Shown one piece after another: positions 7,272-16,321 of a stretch of 64,000 nucleotides of DNA. The stretch comes from Lachnospiraceae bacterium Zagget2 (GTDB lineage: Bacteria; Bacillota; Clostridia; Lachnospirales; Lachnospiraceae): contig MSHD01000059.1 of NCBI GenBank assembly GCA_001941045.1, positions 10,433-74,432 on the forward strand. The letters run 5' to 3'. The position numbers and the translations under genes were made by a program. Each line of letters opens with the position of its first letter. Position 1 is the first letter of the stretch. A model generated the notes under the pieces. That model had not been told where the DNA came from and did no database searches. It saw only the letters and a list, made by a program, of their open reading frames with translations.

Positions 7272-9644
7272 TTATCCCTCCCAGATAAGCGTAACCTTGA
7301 AGAGATCCCCGTCTGTCTCCACCTTGAACTCTCCGCCCTGCAGCTCGGTGAAGCTCTGCGCAATCGCGAGTCCCAGACCGCTGCCTTCGGTATTACGTGA
7401 GAGATCGCCGCGCGCGAAGCGCTCCGTGATCTCCTCCGGTGTGAAATTCATCTCCACCGCCGATATATTCTTAAAGCTGACCGTCACTTTCCCTTCCCGT
7501 TCCTGGAGCTCGATGTAGGCGCGGGACTGTGGCATCGCATATTTCAGAATATTCTGCAGCAGGTTGTCGATAATCCGGTAGCTCCTCTGCGGGTCAAGCC
7601 GCAGCACGCACTTCTCCTCCGGCAGATTCCAGCGGAAATCAACGGGGCTTTCCCTGATCTTATCCTCATTTTCCAGACGCACCTGCTTGATCAGGTTCAC
7701 AAGATCGACCTCGTCGTAATTCATCACCACGTCCCCGGTCGCCGCGCGGCTCACCTCAAAGAGATCCTCGATCAGGACTTTGAGCCGCTGTGATTTCTGT
7801 TCGAGCGTCGCCACATAGCTTCTGCGCTCTTCCTCCGTCAGATCCTCCTTTTTCAGGAGATCCACATAGGTGATGATCGCGGTCAGCGGCGTCTTGAGGT
7901 CGTGCGAAACGTTCGTGATCAACTCCGCCTTGGTATTGCGGCTTCGCACCTCCTCGCGTACGGCCTTCTGGAAACCGTCCTGTATCCTGCCAAGCTCGGT
8001 GCGCACCGGCTCGAAGACGCCCATCTCCTCAGCGAGCGTCTCATCCGCCCGTCCCTCGGCAATCGACTTCGCAGCCCGGAGCAGTTTCTCATAGTCGGAG
8101 AGCACACCCGCCCATTTCCGCTTTGCCAATACATACAGTAGAGTCGAATAGAGCAGAATCCACAGAATCCCGGAGAAAAGCATAACCGCGGGTGACCGTC
8201 TCCAACCGAAAATCAGAATAACCAGCAGCCAGACGCCTCCAAACAACAACGCAAGCAGCGCATTTGCCAGAACCAGCCTTCCGAGCGCCTTATCCTTCTC
8301 CTCGTCCAGCTGTACTTCCATCGCCCAGCTCCAGAGCTTCAGCCATTTCTTTTTGATCCAGCGGCAGGCGCCGATGCAGAGCATCCGCTCCTTCAGTGTG
8401 CGCAGCGGATGCGTCAGATAAGGCAGCAGCGACGCGACCATCCAGTACCAGCCGAGCGCAAAGAGACTCCACAGAATCCAGAGCAGTCCCGTCGCGGCCT
8501 GCGGTGCGGCGTCCCCGAAGCCCATACGGCTCAGATCGTCCACGAATTCTCCCGACAGTGTGTACCAGACGAAAACATCTACCTTCGCCAGAACGTAAGT
8601 CACACTGATGCCGCAGAAGGCAAGGAAGAGACTCAGCTCCGACGGCAGCCGGAAGAACAGCACTTCCCGCAGCCGCAGCGACGGGATATTCTGCAGAAGC
8701 AGCGCGAACGCCAGCATCACAAGCAGGATTCCAATCATCGCAATCGTGTAACCGCTCTGCCGGTACGCGGAGAGTTGTGTGTAGTAGTCCGATACATAGG
8801 CGCTCTGCGACGCGCCGGTATAGACGCCGAACACAAAAGTCGCGTTCTGTATCTTCGGAAGCGGCACTTCCCGCAGCAGCTCCGCCGCTGAGATGTCCGT
8901 CTCTTCTACAGTTTCCTCCGTGGTCGTTTCCGTCCGGAAATACTCTGCATCCGTCTCTTCCCCCTCTTCAACGGTCACTTCTGAATACGATTCTGTAACG
9001 TCTGCCTCATCGGACTTCGCCATTCCATTATCCTCAAGAAGCACAGACATGGAAGCATTTGTAAGATAGTCAAGCCCTTCCGTGTCCTCGAAGATCATCC
9101 CCCGGCTGCTGATGATACTCGGCACGCCCCGGCTGTCATAGCTGATCACAACGACCGCGCCGTAATCCTCCGCCTCGGAGCCGGAGATTTCCGCGCTCAG
9201 TCCTCCACTACCGTAGCTCTTCTCCGTATTCACTGCATAGCCGCACCAGCCGTTCAGCCCCTGCATGTTCACATACTGGTTCCGCAGATTGGCCATCAGC
9301 TGATTCGCCTCATCCGTAAGCTGCTCCCGCTGCGCGACCATAAGTCCATCCACATCGTAGTTCTGCGTGAACCAGGCGAAAGCGTCCGTGTCCGGCGTGA
9401 TCTCATAGTCCAGATAGCAGATCGATGAGAGCAGATAGCGCGCATACTCCTCATCTACCTCGATCACGACCTCCTCCGCGCTCGTCTCATCCACCGTCTC
9501 CTCTTCCAGTCCTTCCGCGATCTTCCTTGCCGCCTGCTCCCGAAAAAAAGGATAGAGATTGCACATGACGACGCCCGCGAGCATCGACAAGGCGAGCACA
9601 AGCAGGATTCCTGCAGTCTTACTGTTTTTCCATTTTGTAGCCAA
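7272..9644 (-). CDS. Sensor histidine kinase with large extracytoplasmic domain
   Basis: A 790-residue membrane sensor. One TM helix near residues 11-30 is followed by about 270 extracytoplasmic residues, including an acidic Thr/Glu-rich stretch around 215-250. Several further TM helices follow (about 300-325, 335-360, 385-410 and a pair after 460). The HAMP-like region leads to the DHp helix with phospho-acceptor His 581 (NVSHDLKTPLTA), an N-box (IIDNLLQNILKYA) and the ATP lid motif GSGLGLAIAQ. Partner regulator is the overlapping upstream gene (26-base overlap), so the two are translationally coupled. The pattern resembles VanS/PhoR-type kinases of Clostridia. The signal is unknown; cell envelope stress is a guess from the large outer domain. 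Confidence 0.9.
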   Translation of the reverse strand: MATKWKNSKTAGILLVLALSMLAGVVMCNLYPFFREQAARKIAEGLEEETVDETSAEEVVIEVDEEYARYLLSSICYLDYEITPDTDAFAWFTQNYDVDGLMVAQREQLTDEANQLMANLRNQYVNMQGLNGWCGYAVNTEKSYGSGGLSAEISGSEAEDYGAVVVISYDSRGVPSIISSRGMIFEDTEGLDYLTNASMSVLLEDNGMAKSDEADVTESYSEVTVEEGEETDAEYFRTETTTEETVEETDISAAELLREVPLPKIQNATFVFGVYTGASQSAYVSDYYTQLSAYRQSGYTIAMIGILLVMLAFALLLQNIPSLRLREVLFFRLPSELSLFLAFCGISVTYVLAKVDVFVWYTLSGEFVDDLSRMGFGDAAPQAATGLLWILWSLFALGWYWMVASLLPYLTHPLRTLKERMLCIGACRWIKKKWLKLWSWAMEVQLDEEKDKALGRLVLANALLALLFGGVWLLVILIFGWRRSPAVMLFSGILWILLYSTLLYVLAKRKWAGVLSDYEKLLRAAKSIAEGRADETLAEEMGVFEPVRTELGRIQDGFQKAVREEVRSRNTKAELITNVSHDLKTPLTAIITYVDLLKKEDLTEEERRSYVATLEQKSQRLKVLIEDLFEVSRAATGDVVMNYDEVDLVNLIKQVRLENEDKIRESPVDFRWNLPEEKCVLRLDPQRSYRIIDNLLQNILKYAMPQSRAYIELQEREGKVTVSFKNISAVEMNFTPEEITERFARGDLSRNTEGSGLGLAIAQSFTELQGGEFKVETDGDLFKVTLIWEG

Positions 9645-10329
9645 CTCCCCACACCACCTTCAGATATTTTGGATTTCTCGGATCGATCTCGATCTTCTCG
9701 CGGATATTTCTCACGTGCACCATGATCGTGTCGGAGTTCACCGCCCGCTCGTTCCAGACGCGCTCGTAGATCTCGTCCGCCGAGAAGACGCGCCCCGGGT
9801 GCTTCATCAGAAGCAGCAGGATCCGGTACTCCGTCGAGGTCACCTTCACCGGCACGCCGTCGACGCGCAGCTCGACCTTCTCCTCGTTGAGCTCGAGTCC
9901 GCCGATGCGGTAGACATGCTCCTCCTCCACACCGCCCTTTGCCGCCATCTCAAGGTAACGGCGATAGCGCCGCAGGTGCGAGTTCACGCGTGCGAGCAGC
10001 TCGAGCGGAGTGAAGGGTTTCGTCACATAGTCGTCCGCGCCCATGTTGAGCCCCAGGATCTTGTCGACCTTCTCGGATTTCGCCGAGAGCATGATGACCG
10101 GAAAATCGTAGTCTTTGCGCATCTCCATGACCATCTGGATGCCGTCCTTGCGCGGCATCATGACATCCACGATCGCCAGATGAATCTCCTCCCGATAAAT
10201 GATCTCAAGTCCTTCGATGCCGTCCGCGGCCTTGTAGACCTCGTAGCCTTGGCTCTTCAGATAAATCGCGATCCCGTCGCGAATCTCCTGATCGTCTTCC
10301 ACGACCAGCACATGATAAGTATCCATCAT
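9619..10329 (-). CDS. OmpR/PhoB-family response regulator
   Basis: A 236-residue regulator with an N-terminal receiver domain (acidic pair ED at 11-12, phospho-acceptor Asp 55 in VDVMMPRKDG, Lys 104 in DDYVTKPF) and a C-terminal winged-helix DNA-binding domain ending KYLKVVWGVGYKMEK. It pairs with the histidine kinase gene it overlaps. AGGAG lies 7 bases before the ATG at 10329. Target genes cannot be told from the window, though autoregulation is usual for the family. Confidence 0.95.
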   Translation of the reverse strand: MMDTYHVLVVEDDQEIRDGIAIYLKSQGYEVYKAADGIEGLEIIYREEIHLAIVDVMMPRKDGIQMVMEMRKDYDFPVIMLSAKSEKVDKILGLNMGADDYVTKPFTPLELLARVNSHLRRYRRYLEMAAKGGVEEEHVYRIGGLELNEEKVELRVDGVPVKVTSTEYRILLLLMKHPGRVFSADEIYERVWNERAVNSDTIMVHVRNIREKIEIDPRNPKYLKVVWGVGYKMEKQ

Positions 10330-10476
10330 CGCTTCTCTCCTGTTCCGCTCTCACTATAAAATCCAAATCTAAAGATGAAACGCATATAATTCTGAAAATT
10401 TTCCAAAGAAATCCCTTTTTCCCTCTGCATAGCCTTCCCTATTCTAACACATACTGTGAAAAAGGAGTGAGAAAAT

Positions 10477-10683
10477 ATGAACTGTAAAGAACACACGGAA
10501 AAATATGACGATCTGAGCACCTGCTCTGCGCGTGACATGACCGGGCTGATACCGGCCGGAATTGAAAATGAGGAGGAATGGGAGCACTATGAAGAGCTGT
10601 TTCCCTTTCTGCCAAAGGTAGATAAGAAACATCCTGTTGACGACGGGGGATGGCCGGCTGACCGTTTCCAGCAGCATACGTGA
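10477..10683 (+). CDS. Small acidic protein of unknown function
   Basis: A 68-residue soluble protein, rich in Glu and Asp, starting MNCKEHTEKYDDLSTCSARD and containing the segment TGLIPAGIENEEEWEHYEEL. AAGGAG stands 9 bases before the ATG. A similar pattern (a YDDLS motif, then a TGLIP motif, then an EExxxYEELxPFL segment) recurs in short uncharacterised Lachnospiraceae proteins, from memory. It has two Cys but no clear metal site. It is divergent from the two-component pair and convergent with the calcium ATPase, so it is transcribed alone. Confidence 0.65.
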   Translation: MNCKEHTEKYDDLSTCSARDMTGLIPAGIENEEEWEHYEELFPFLPKVDKKHPVDDGGWPADRFQQHT

Positions 10684-10684
10684 T

Positions 10685-10718
10685 AAAAAAATGGCCGACG
10701 CATGGTTTCGCGCCGGCC
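10685..10718 (-). terminator. Terminator of the calcium ATPase gene
   Basis: GGCCGACGC (10693-10701) and GCGCCGGCC (10710-10718) form a stem with one mismatch; on the minus strand it is followed by seven T. It lies between convergent genes. Confidence 0.7.
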
Positions 10719-10766
10719 TTCCCATTTGTGCCATCACATATCAATAATATTCCTATTATTACTTTC

Positions 10767-13394
10767 CTATGCGCGTCTCTGTACCAGCTTCACCAGCTCC
10801 ACAATAGGGATGACGAGCACGCCCAGCAGGATCGCGACAAGATATTCAGAGAGCTCCACGCTTGTGAACTCGAAGGCCGTCGCAATCACCGGAATTTCGC
10901 AGACCAGCGTAGTGGCGACGAACGAGCCGAAGGCAGCGCCGAGCAGCAGCCTGTTCTGCGAGCCGAGCTGGAAAATACTCTGGCGCTGAGAGCGCATGTT
11001 CAGGCTGTGGAAGATTTCCGCCATCGACATCGTGAGGAAAGCCATCGTGGTGCCGTCCGCACTGTCCGCGATTTCCCAGACCCCGCTCTCCATGAAATTC
11101 CCCACAAAATAGGAAACAAGAACCAGTGCGGTCACGACGATACCCTGATAAAGAATATCAAAACCCATGCCGTCCGCGAAAATACCCGCCTTCGCATCGC
11201 GCGGCTTACGTTCCATGATATGCGGCTCCGCCTTCTCCGCGCCGAGCGCCAGCGCCGGAAAGCAGTCAGTCACGAGGTTGATCCACAAAAGATGCACGGG
11301 TTTTAAGATGGTAAAGCCCATCAGCGTCGCGAAGAAGATACTCAGGACTTCGCTCATATTCGAACCCAGGAGAAACTGAATTGCCTTGCGGATATTGTCG
11401 TAGATACGACGTCCTTCTTCCACCGCGTTGACGATGGTGGCAAAATTATCATCTGCCAGTATCATGTCGGCCACATTCTTTGTCACATCCGTGCCCGTGA
11501 TGCCCATGCCGACGCCGATATCCGCCGATTTGATGGACGGGGCATCGTTCACGCCGTCACCGGTCATCGCCGTCACATATCCTGCACCGCGCCAGGCATT
11601 CACAATACGCGTCTTCTGCTCCGGCTGCACACGCGCATATACACTGATATTCCGGAATTCTCTTTCGAAGGTCTCATCGTCCATGGCCGCAAGCTGCGTA
11701 CCGGTAACGGCATAGGTTCCGTCCGTGATAATTTCCAGTTCTTTCGCGATCGCCGTCGCGGTATCGATGTGGTCGCCGGTGATCATGATCGGACGGATAC
11801 CTGCCCTGCGGCATTCCTGAATGGCATCCTTCACCTCCGGGCGGACCGGATCGATCATGCCGCAGAGGCCGACAAAGCAGAGCTCCTGCTCAAGGGTCTC
11901 CGGTTCATAGTCTGCCGGCTTTTTATCCCACAGTCTCTCAGCCAGGGCAAGTACCCGCAGCGCCTTATCCGCCATGGCCTTGTTTGCGGTCAGGATGGCC
12001 TCGCGATCTTCCTCCGTCATCTGCACTGTCTTCCCGTCTTTCCGATAACAGGTACACCTCGGAATCACCATATCGACGGCACCCTTCGTGAACTGGACGA
12101 TTCCGTCAGTAGTCTGATGAACGGTGGACATCATCTTGCGGCCGGAGTCAAAGGGCGCCTCCCCGCAGCGCAGGTACTGCTTCTTTAACATATTTTTGGG
12201 CAGACCGACTTTGTTCGCCCAGGCCACCAGGGCTGCCTCTGTCGGCTCCCCGGTCACTTCACCGCTCTCACTAAGCTCCGCGTCGTTGCAGAGCGCCATG
12301 CCGGAGGCCAGCCGCATCTGGTCGTCGCCGTACATATCCACAACGGTCATCTTATTCTGCGTCAGCGTACCGGTCTTATCGGAGCAGATGACCTGTGCAC
12401 AGCCTAAAGTCTCCACTGCTGTCAGACGGCGGATGATCGCGTTTCGCTTCGACATATTGGTAACGCCGATGGAGAGGACGACCGTGACAACCGCCGCAAG
12501 TCCCTCCGGGATCGCCGCCACCGCGAGCGATACCGCGATCATAAAGGAGTCAAGGATCAGATCGACGGACAGGCTGCCGGCCCGGATAATCTGGACAGCG
12601 AACACGACCACACAGATAATCAGCACCAGCCAGGTCAGAATCTTCGAGAGCTGATTCAACTTAATCTGCAGCGGCGTAAGCCCTTCCTCCGCCTGGGAGA
12701 GCGCGTCGGCAATCCTGCCCATCTCGGTGTCCATACCGGTCGCGGTCACGATCGCTGTTCCTCTTCCATAGACAACCGTGCTGCCCATGTACAGCATATT
12801 TTTGCGGTCACCGAGGGAAACGTCCTTCTCGCCCTCTTTCAACTGAATGATATCGATAAACTTCGTGACCGGCACGGATTCGCCGGTCAGTGCGGATTCC
12901 TCCACCTTCAGGCTGGCACTCTCGAGAATGCGGGCGTCCGCGGGTACTGCATCTCCGGCCTCCAGCAGGATGACGTCGCCCACGACCAGACCCTCGCTCG
13001 GGACTACCTGCATTCTGCCGTCACGCAGTACCTTTGAGGTGGCGGCGGACATTTCCTGCAGCGCCTCGATGGCTTTCTCCGCCTTGCTTTCCTGGTAAAC
13101 ACCAAGCACCGCGTTTACCAGAACAACAGCAATTATAATAATGACGTCAGCGAAACTGTCGTTCTCCACCACAGCGAGTACGCCGCTGATGATGGCTGCC
13201 ACAATCAGGATGATGATCATCGGATCCGAGAGCTGTTCCAGAAAACGCCGGATCAGCGACTTTCCCTTCGCTGCCTCCAGACGGTTCTTTCCATTCTGGG
13301 TAAGACGTTTCTTCGCCTCAGCCGCCGTAAGCCCTTCTTCACTGGCATCCAGCTCCCGGATGACATTTTCCTTTTCCTCACAATAAAATTGCAT
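10767..13394 (-). CDS. Calcium-transporting P-type ATPase
   Basis: An 875-residue P2-type ATPase that exports Ca2+ using ATP. It has the cation-ATPase N-terminal segment, a TM pair (about 58-100), an actuator domain with TGES (170-173), TM4 with AAIPEGLAAV (Glu 297 is a usual Ca ligand), the phosphorylation site SDKTGTLT (Asp 339), a nucleotide-binding domain, the hinge MTGDGVNDAPS, and six C-terminal TM helices with NxxTD in LWINLVTDCFPA. Length matches bacterial SERCA/PMCA-like pumps such as LMCA1. GGAG stands 8 bases before the ATG. It is monocistronic with its own terminator. Mn2+ transport is possible in relatives. Confidence 0.92.
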   Translation of the reverse strand: MQFYCEEKENVIRELDASEEGLTAAEAKKRLTQNGKNRLEAAKGKSLIRRFLEQLSDPMIIILIVAAIISGVLAVVENDSFADVIIIIAVVLVNAVLGVYQESKAEKAIEALQEMSAATSKVLRDGRMQVVPSEGLVVGDVILLEAGDAVPADARILESASLKVEESALTGESVPVTKFIDIIQLKEGEKDVSLGDRKNMLYMGSTVVYGRGTAIVTATGMDTEMGRIADALSQAEEGLTPLQIKLNQLSKILTWLVLIICVVVFAVQIIRAGSLSVDLILDSFMIAVSLAVAAIPEGLAAVVTVVLSIGVTNMSKRNAIIRRLTAVETLGCAQVICSDKTGTLTQNKMTVVDMYGDDQMRLASGMALCNDAELSESGEVTGEPTEAALVAWANKVGLPKNMLKKQYLRCGEAPFDSGRKMMSTVHQTTDGIVQFTKGAVDMVIPRCTCYRKDGKTVQMTEEDREAILTANKAMADKALRVLALAERLWDKKPADYEPETLEQELCFVGLCGMIDPVRPEVKDAIQECRRAGIRPIMITGDHIDTATAIAKELEIITDGTYAVTGTQLAAMDDETFEREFRNISVYARVQPEQKTRIVNAWRGAGYVTAMTGDGVNDAPSIKSADIGVGMGITGTDVTKNVADMILADDNFATIVNAVEEGRRIYDNIRKAIQFLLGSNMSEVLSIFFATLMGFTILKPVHLLWINLVTDCFPALALGAEKAEPHIMERKPRDAKAGIFADGMGFDILYQGIVVTALVLVSYFVGNFMESGVWEIADSADGTTMAFLTMSMAEIFHSLNMRSQRQSIFQLGSQNRLLLGAAFGSFVATTLVCEIPVIATAFEFTSVELSEYLVAILLGVLVIPIVELVKLVQRRA

Positions 13395-13655
13395 ATGATC
13401 CGCTCCTCTTGTCGTTTATTCTGTCTCTAGTTTACGCGAAGAGCCCGCGATCAATCCGCCGACTCTTATGTTGTTTCATCATTATAATGGCAGAAATTCC
13501 GCTCTTCACTGGTCATTTGCCGGCGTTTGGTAAGAATTTCGGCACAAAACTGAAAATGTAACACTTTTGGACAAACAGGCAAAAATGTGACCTTGTCATG
13601 GACCATAAAATAGATTAACATGGCATTAAAAAGATTGCATTGCAGAGAGGAAGTG

Positions 13656-14666
13656 ATGCGGATGGCTGACAGCATGTCCCGCATTTTGATCGAAACCATT
13701 GTCAGGAGAACCCTGAAAGATTTAAAGGACTCTCCGGAACGCAGCGTTCGGAATCTTGTCGATATGGCTCTGAACTCTTCGGAAGGACGCTTTCAGCGCT
13801 CTTTCTTTACGGTTGCGGAAACGATGCTGAAAAATGAGAAAAGCGCTTACTATGATGTCATAAAGGATGTCGTCGCCAATGTGGAAACGGAACGCATTCT
13901 GCAGTTCGGAATGAACCTCGGCTATAACAGCTGCACGGAGGGAGCGGGAAAAATCCGCAAAAAAGAAGCTGCCTGCGGCTTCAACATTCCCTGGACCATT
14001 TCGCTCAACATCGACATGGAGAAAGTTACAGAAAACCCGGAAAGCTATGATACCGTCCTCTCACAGGGGAAAAAGCTCGGCGTATACACCTGGATGCTGC
14101 ACGCGCATGGATTGCTGCAGGAGGTTTTGCCTCTGATGCGAAGACATACGGACTGCGCGTTCGTCCTGTTCTGTGAACCTGCCGATCTCACCCCGGCCTT
14201 TCTGGACTGCATGTCAGATGTAAAACACCTGATGCTGGCTGTCCGTTATGATGAGAATGCCGGAGACGTGTACAGACAGCTGCGAAAAAGACAGTTTTTC
14301 TATTCTGTATTCCATGTATATGAGGAAAAAGATGCAGAAAGCATTATCGGCGGAGATCTGTTCTACAGCACGGAACAGCTGCATCCGGTTTTCACCGCGG
14401 TCATCCCCGACGCGGCCTGCTCCCGGGAGACGCGTGATCGAGTATACAGCGCAATCACGGGCTTTCACACCGAACAGGACTTTCAGACCCTGCCGCTTGA
14501 TATGGTTCAGGATATTCGCTACATCGACAGTGTGATCTCAGGCGATGACTGCCTTGTCAGCTTTGATAAAGATGGCAGTCTGTATTCGCGACAGGGAAAA
14601 GAGGAGTCTCTGAATATATTTGACCAGCAGCTGGAGGATATCCTGCGTCAGGCATTTTCCAAGTAA
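13656..14666 (+). CDS. Protein of unknown function, conserved in Clostridia
   Basis: A 336-residue cytosolic protein starting MRMADSMSRILIETIVRRTL. The N-terminal 75 residues are helical (TLKDLKDSPERSVRNLVDMA); the rest alternates strands and helices with segments such as GVYTWMLHAHGLLQEVLPLM and AFVLFCEPADLTPAFLDC that look like beta/alpha units of a TIM barrel. It recalls the distal half of radical SAM proteins, but no CxxxCxxC cluster motif is present. The final segment contains FDKDGSLYSRQGK, possibly a SPASM-less remnant. The start at 13656 has AGAGG 5 bases upstream; an in-frame ATG also lies at 13620. No operon partners are visible. I do not recognise a function. Confidence 0.7.
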   Translation: MRMADSMSRILIETIVRRTLKDLKDSPERSVRNLVDMALNSSEGRFQRSFFTVAETMLKNEKSAYYDVIKDVVANVETERILQFGMNLGYNSCTEGAGKIRKKEAACGFNIPWTISLNIDMEKVTENPESYDTVLSQGKKLGVYTWMLHAHGLLQEVLPLMRRHTDCAFVLFCEPADLTPAFLDCMSDVKHLMLAVRYDENAGDVYRQLRKRQFFYSVFHVYEEKDAESIIGGDLFYSTEQLHPVFTAVIPDAACSRETRDRVYSAITGFHTEQDFQTLPLDMVQDIRYIDSVISGDDCLVSFDKDGSLYSRQGKEESLNIFDQQLEDILRQAFSK

Positions 14667-14727
14667 ACAGGCAATTTAAAATGTCAGCAAACAAGAAGAC
14701 GCAAAGACGCGGCGGCTGCGTTCTCCC

Positions 14728-15258
14728 TCAGGACGCGTAGATAGTCGCCGTATTCTCTATCAGAGAGTGCAGGATATCGACAAACTCCTCCGCAGGAATG
14801 TCGTATTTCCCAAGAAGCCAGCGTTTGAGTGAGCAGAGAAGACCGTCCACGACGAAGTCTATGCATATGGGGTGAAGCTCTTTGCCCGCATAGACTGTCT
14901 GCAGTCGGTTCTGAATCATGGGGGACAGAAGCTCCTCAAAATGTGCAGAAAAGGAATTCTGTCCCTCTACCACCAGCACTTTTCGATAAAAATCACGGTT
15001 TTCGTAAAGATAGCTGCACAAAAGTTCCATAAAAGCCCAGGCGTCCTTCGGCTCCTTTTTCACGATGGCAATAAAATTTTCATCAAAAATCCAGGCAACC
15101 AGATCGTACTTGTCCTTGAAGTGATAATAGAAGCTCTTGCGACTCATCCCAAATTTTTCGCATATCTGAGCCACTGTGATTTTCTCGAAAGGCACCTCCT
15201 GCATCAGTTCCGTGAGCGCCCTGGCATATGCCTGCTTTGTGATGTTGGAATAAGACAT
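14728..15258 (-). CDS. TetR-family transcriptional regulator
   Basis: A 176-residue regulator. The N-terminal HTH is clear (KITVAQICEKFGMSRKSFYY, about 26-45) and is followed by HFKDKYDLVAWIFDENF. The C-terminal domain is of the DhaS-like TetR type (VDGLLCSLKRWLLGKYDIPA), common in Firmicutes. AAGGGAG stands 9 bases before the ATG, and the palindrome CCTTAATTAAGG lies just upstream of that. The gene follows the flavodoxin-like gene by 51 bases on the same strand and may regulate it. Ligand unknown. Confidence 0.9.
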   Translation of the reverse strand: MSYSNITKQAYARALTELMQEVPFEKITVAQICEKFGMSRKSFYYHFKDKYDLVAWIFDENFIAIVKKEPKDAWAFMELLCSYLYENRDFYRKVLVVEGQNSFSAHFEELLSPMIQNRLQTVYAGKELHPICIDFVVDGLLCSLKRWLLGKYDIPAEEFVDILHSLIENTATIYAS

Positions 15259-15270
15259 GATACACTGCTC

Positions 15271-15282
15271 CCTTAATTAAGG
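15271..15282. promoter_or_regulatory. 12-base palindrome upstream of the TetR gene
   Basis: CCTTAATTAAGG is a perfect palindrome 12 bases upstream of the TetR start codon and touches its ribosome binding site. It could be an autoregulatory operator, but no second copy was found at the flavodoxin gene. Confidence 0.35.
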
Positions 15283-15309
15283 CAAATCTTAGCAGAAATC
15301 CTGTTTTTT

Positions 15310-15873
15310 TCAAGAGCAAAATGACAGGCTCAGTTCCTGTGCAATCTGCCGCAGCCTTTCCTGCACATCCGACCTCTCATCAAGTCCCCTTTTATCTGTG
15401 CCGCCCATACAGGCCTCTCCCACACACTCTGCGCCAAGATCATCAAGCATGTACTGCAGGGTCTGGATCGCTCCCCGGAACTGCCGCGGGGACTCCGGTG
15501 CGCCGCCCGCGAGCAGGATCGCGCCTTTTTTTGTGAGCGGCTTTTTGTCGCCGCGCAGGACACCGGTCCAATAAACCTGCAGCCGGTCGAGCACTGCCTT
15601 CATGGAGCCGGGAATATTGTAAAAATAAACCGGGGCGGCAAATACAATCCGGTCTGCCGCCTCCAGCCCCGCATAAATTTCTTCCATCCCATCATGGATT
15701 GCACACTCCGGGTGCGTATAGCAGTACCGGCAGTCGCGGCAGGGCATGATATCCTTTCGATTGTCCAGCGACAGGTATTCCATTTCTCCCTCAAGATATT
15801 CCGCGAGGTATTCCGCCATGCGCATGCTGTGTCCGTTTTTCCGGGGTGAGCCGGTCAGTATCAGTGTTTTCAT
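15310..15873 (-). CDS. Flavodoxin-fold NAD(P)H-dependent FMN reductase family protein
   Basis: A 187-residue protein of the flavodoxin-like/IsfA group. The N-terminal FMN-phosphate loop is TGSPRKNGHSM (7-17), followed by a Cys-rich segment PCRDCRYCYTHPECAIHD (about 44-61) typical of multimeric iron-sulfur flavoproteins and related oxidoreductases, and FAAPVYFYNIPGSMKAVLDR in the flavin-binding part. It probably reduces flavin, quinone or disulfide-type substrates. It is upstream of the TetR gene on the same strand and probably under its control. The number of Cys is lower than needed to assert a 4Fe-4S cluster with certainty. Confidence 0.85.
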   Translation of the reverse strand: MKTLILTGSPRKNGHSMRMAEYLAEYLEGEMEYLSLDNRKDIMPCRDCRYCYTHPECAIHDGMEEIYAGLEAADRIVFAAPVYFYNIPGSMKAVLDRLQVYWTGVLRGDKKPLTKKGAILLAGGAPESPRQFRGAIQTLQYMLDDLGAECVGEACMGGTDKRGLDERSDVQERLRQIAQELSLSFCS

Positions 15874-15915
15874 GTTCTGTTCCCATCATTTTTGTTTTTC
15901 TCTGCCCATTATACA

Positions 15916-15961
15916 CAAAAAGAGGCTGCCGCACAATATCGCTCTTTGTGCAGCAGCCTCT
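15916..15961 (-). terminator. Terminator after the symporter remnant
   Basis: AGAGGCTGC (15921-15929) pairs with GCAGCCTCT (15953-15961), extended inwards by CACAA/TTGTG, with a T run on the minus strand. It is the surviving terminator of the broken symporter gene at 15963-16199. Confidence 0.7.
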
Positions 15962-15962
15962 G

Positions 15963-16199
15963 TCAGCCTGTTCTCAGACTCCGGATATTCCAGCCGGTCG
16001 CATTCTTTCCGGTCTTCCACTCACTGTAAACGATGGTATCTCCAAACAGCGCCGGCATACAGGCATAGGTGATGCCGTATCCGAACATCGCGACGCTCAT
16101 CAGAACGATAACAAGCGTGACGTTGTTGTAGAAGAGGAAGGAAACGATGAGCAGGACCAGATGGAACCTCGTTCCTTTAAGCCTGATCCAGGATTTCAA
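15963..16199 (-). pseudogene. 3' fragment of a GPH-family (MFS) sugar:cation symporter gene
   Basis: The readable frame (about 78 codons, no proper start codon; TTG at 16199 only) contains two hydrophobic segments and then MPALFGDTIVYSEWKTGKNA, which matches the GPH-family motif (A-x-x-GD-x-x-x-YxEWKTGKR/N) found in the last third of melibiose/xyloside symporters. The usual protein is about 450-500 residues, so most of the 5' part is gone, and the C-terminus after TGW is abnormal and short. A terminator still follows. Its broken 5' end faces the broken 5' end of a PucR-type regulator remnant, which suggests one deletion removed the shared intergenic region. Confidence 0.75.
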
Positions 16200-16321
16200 A
16201 ACAGATCCGGAATATATCCGGACACTGAATACGCACGGAGCCTGCCTCTACTCAAAAGGACAGCGTGGTTACCCCATCCTGTACGTCAACCTCTGGAAGG
16301 GAAGACACAGGAAGCCCCGCT

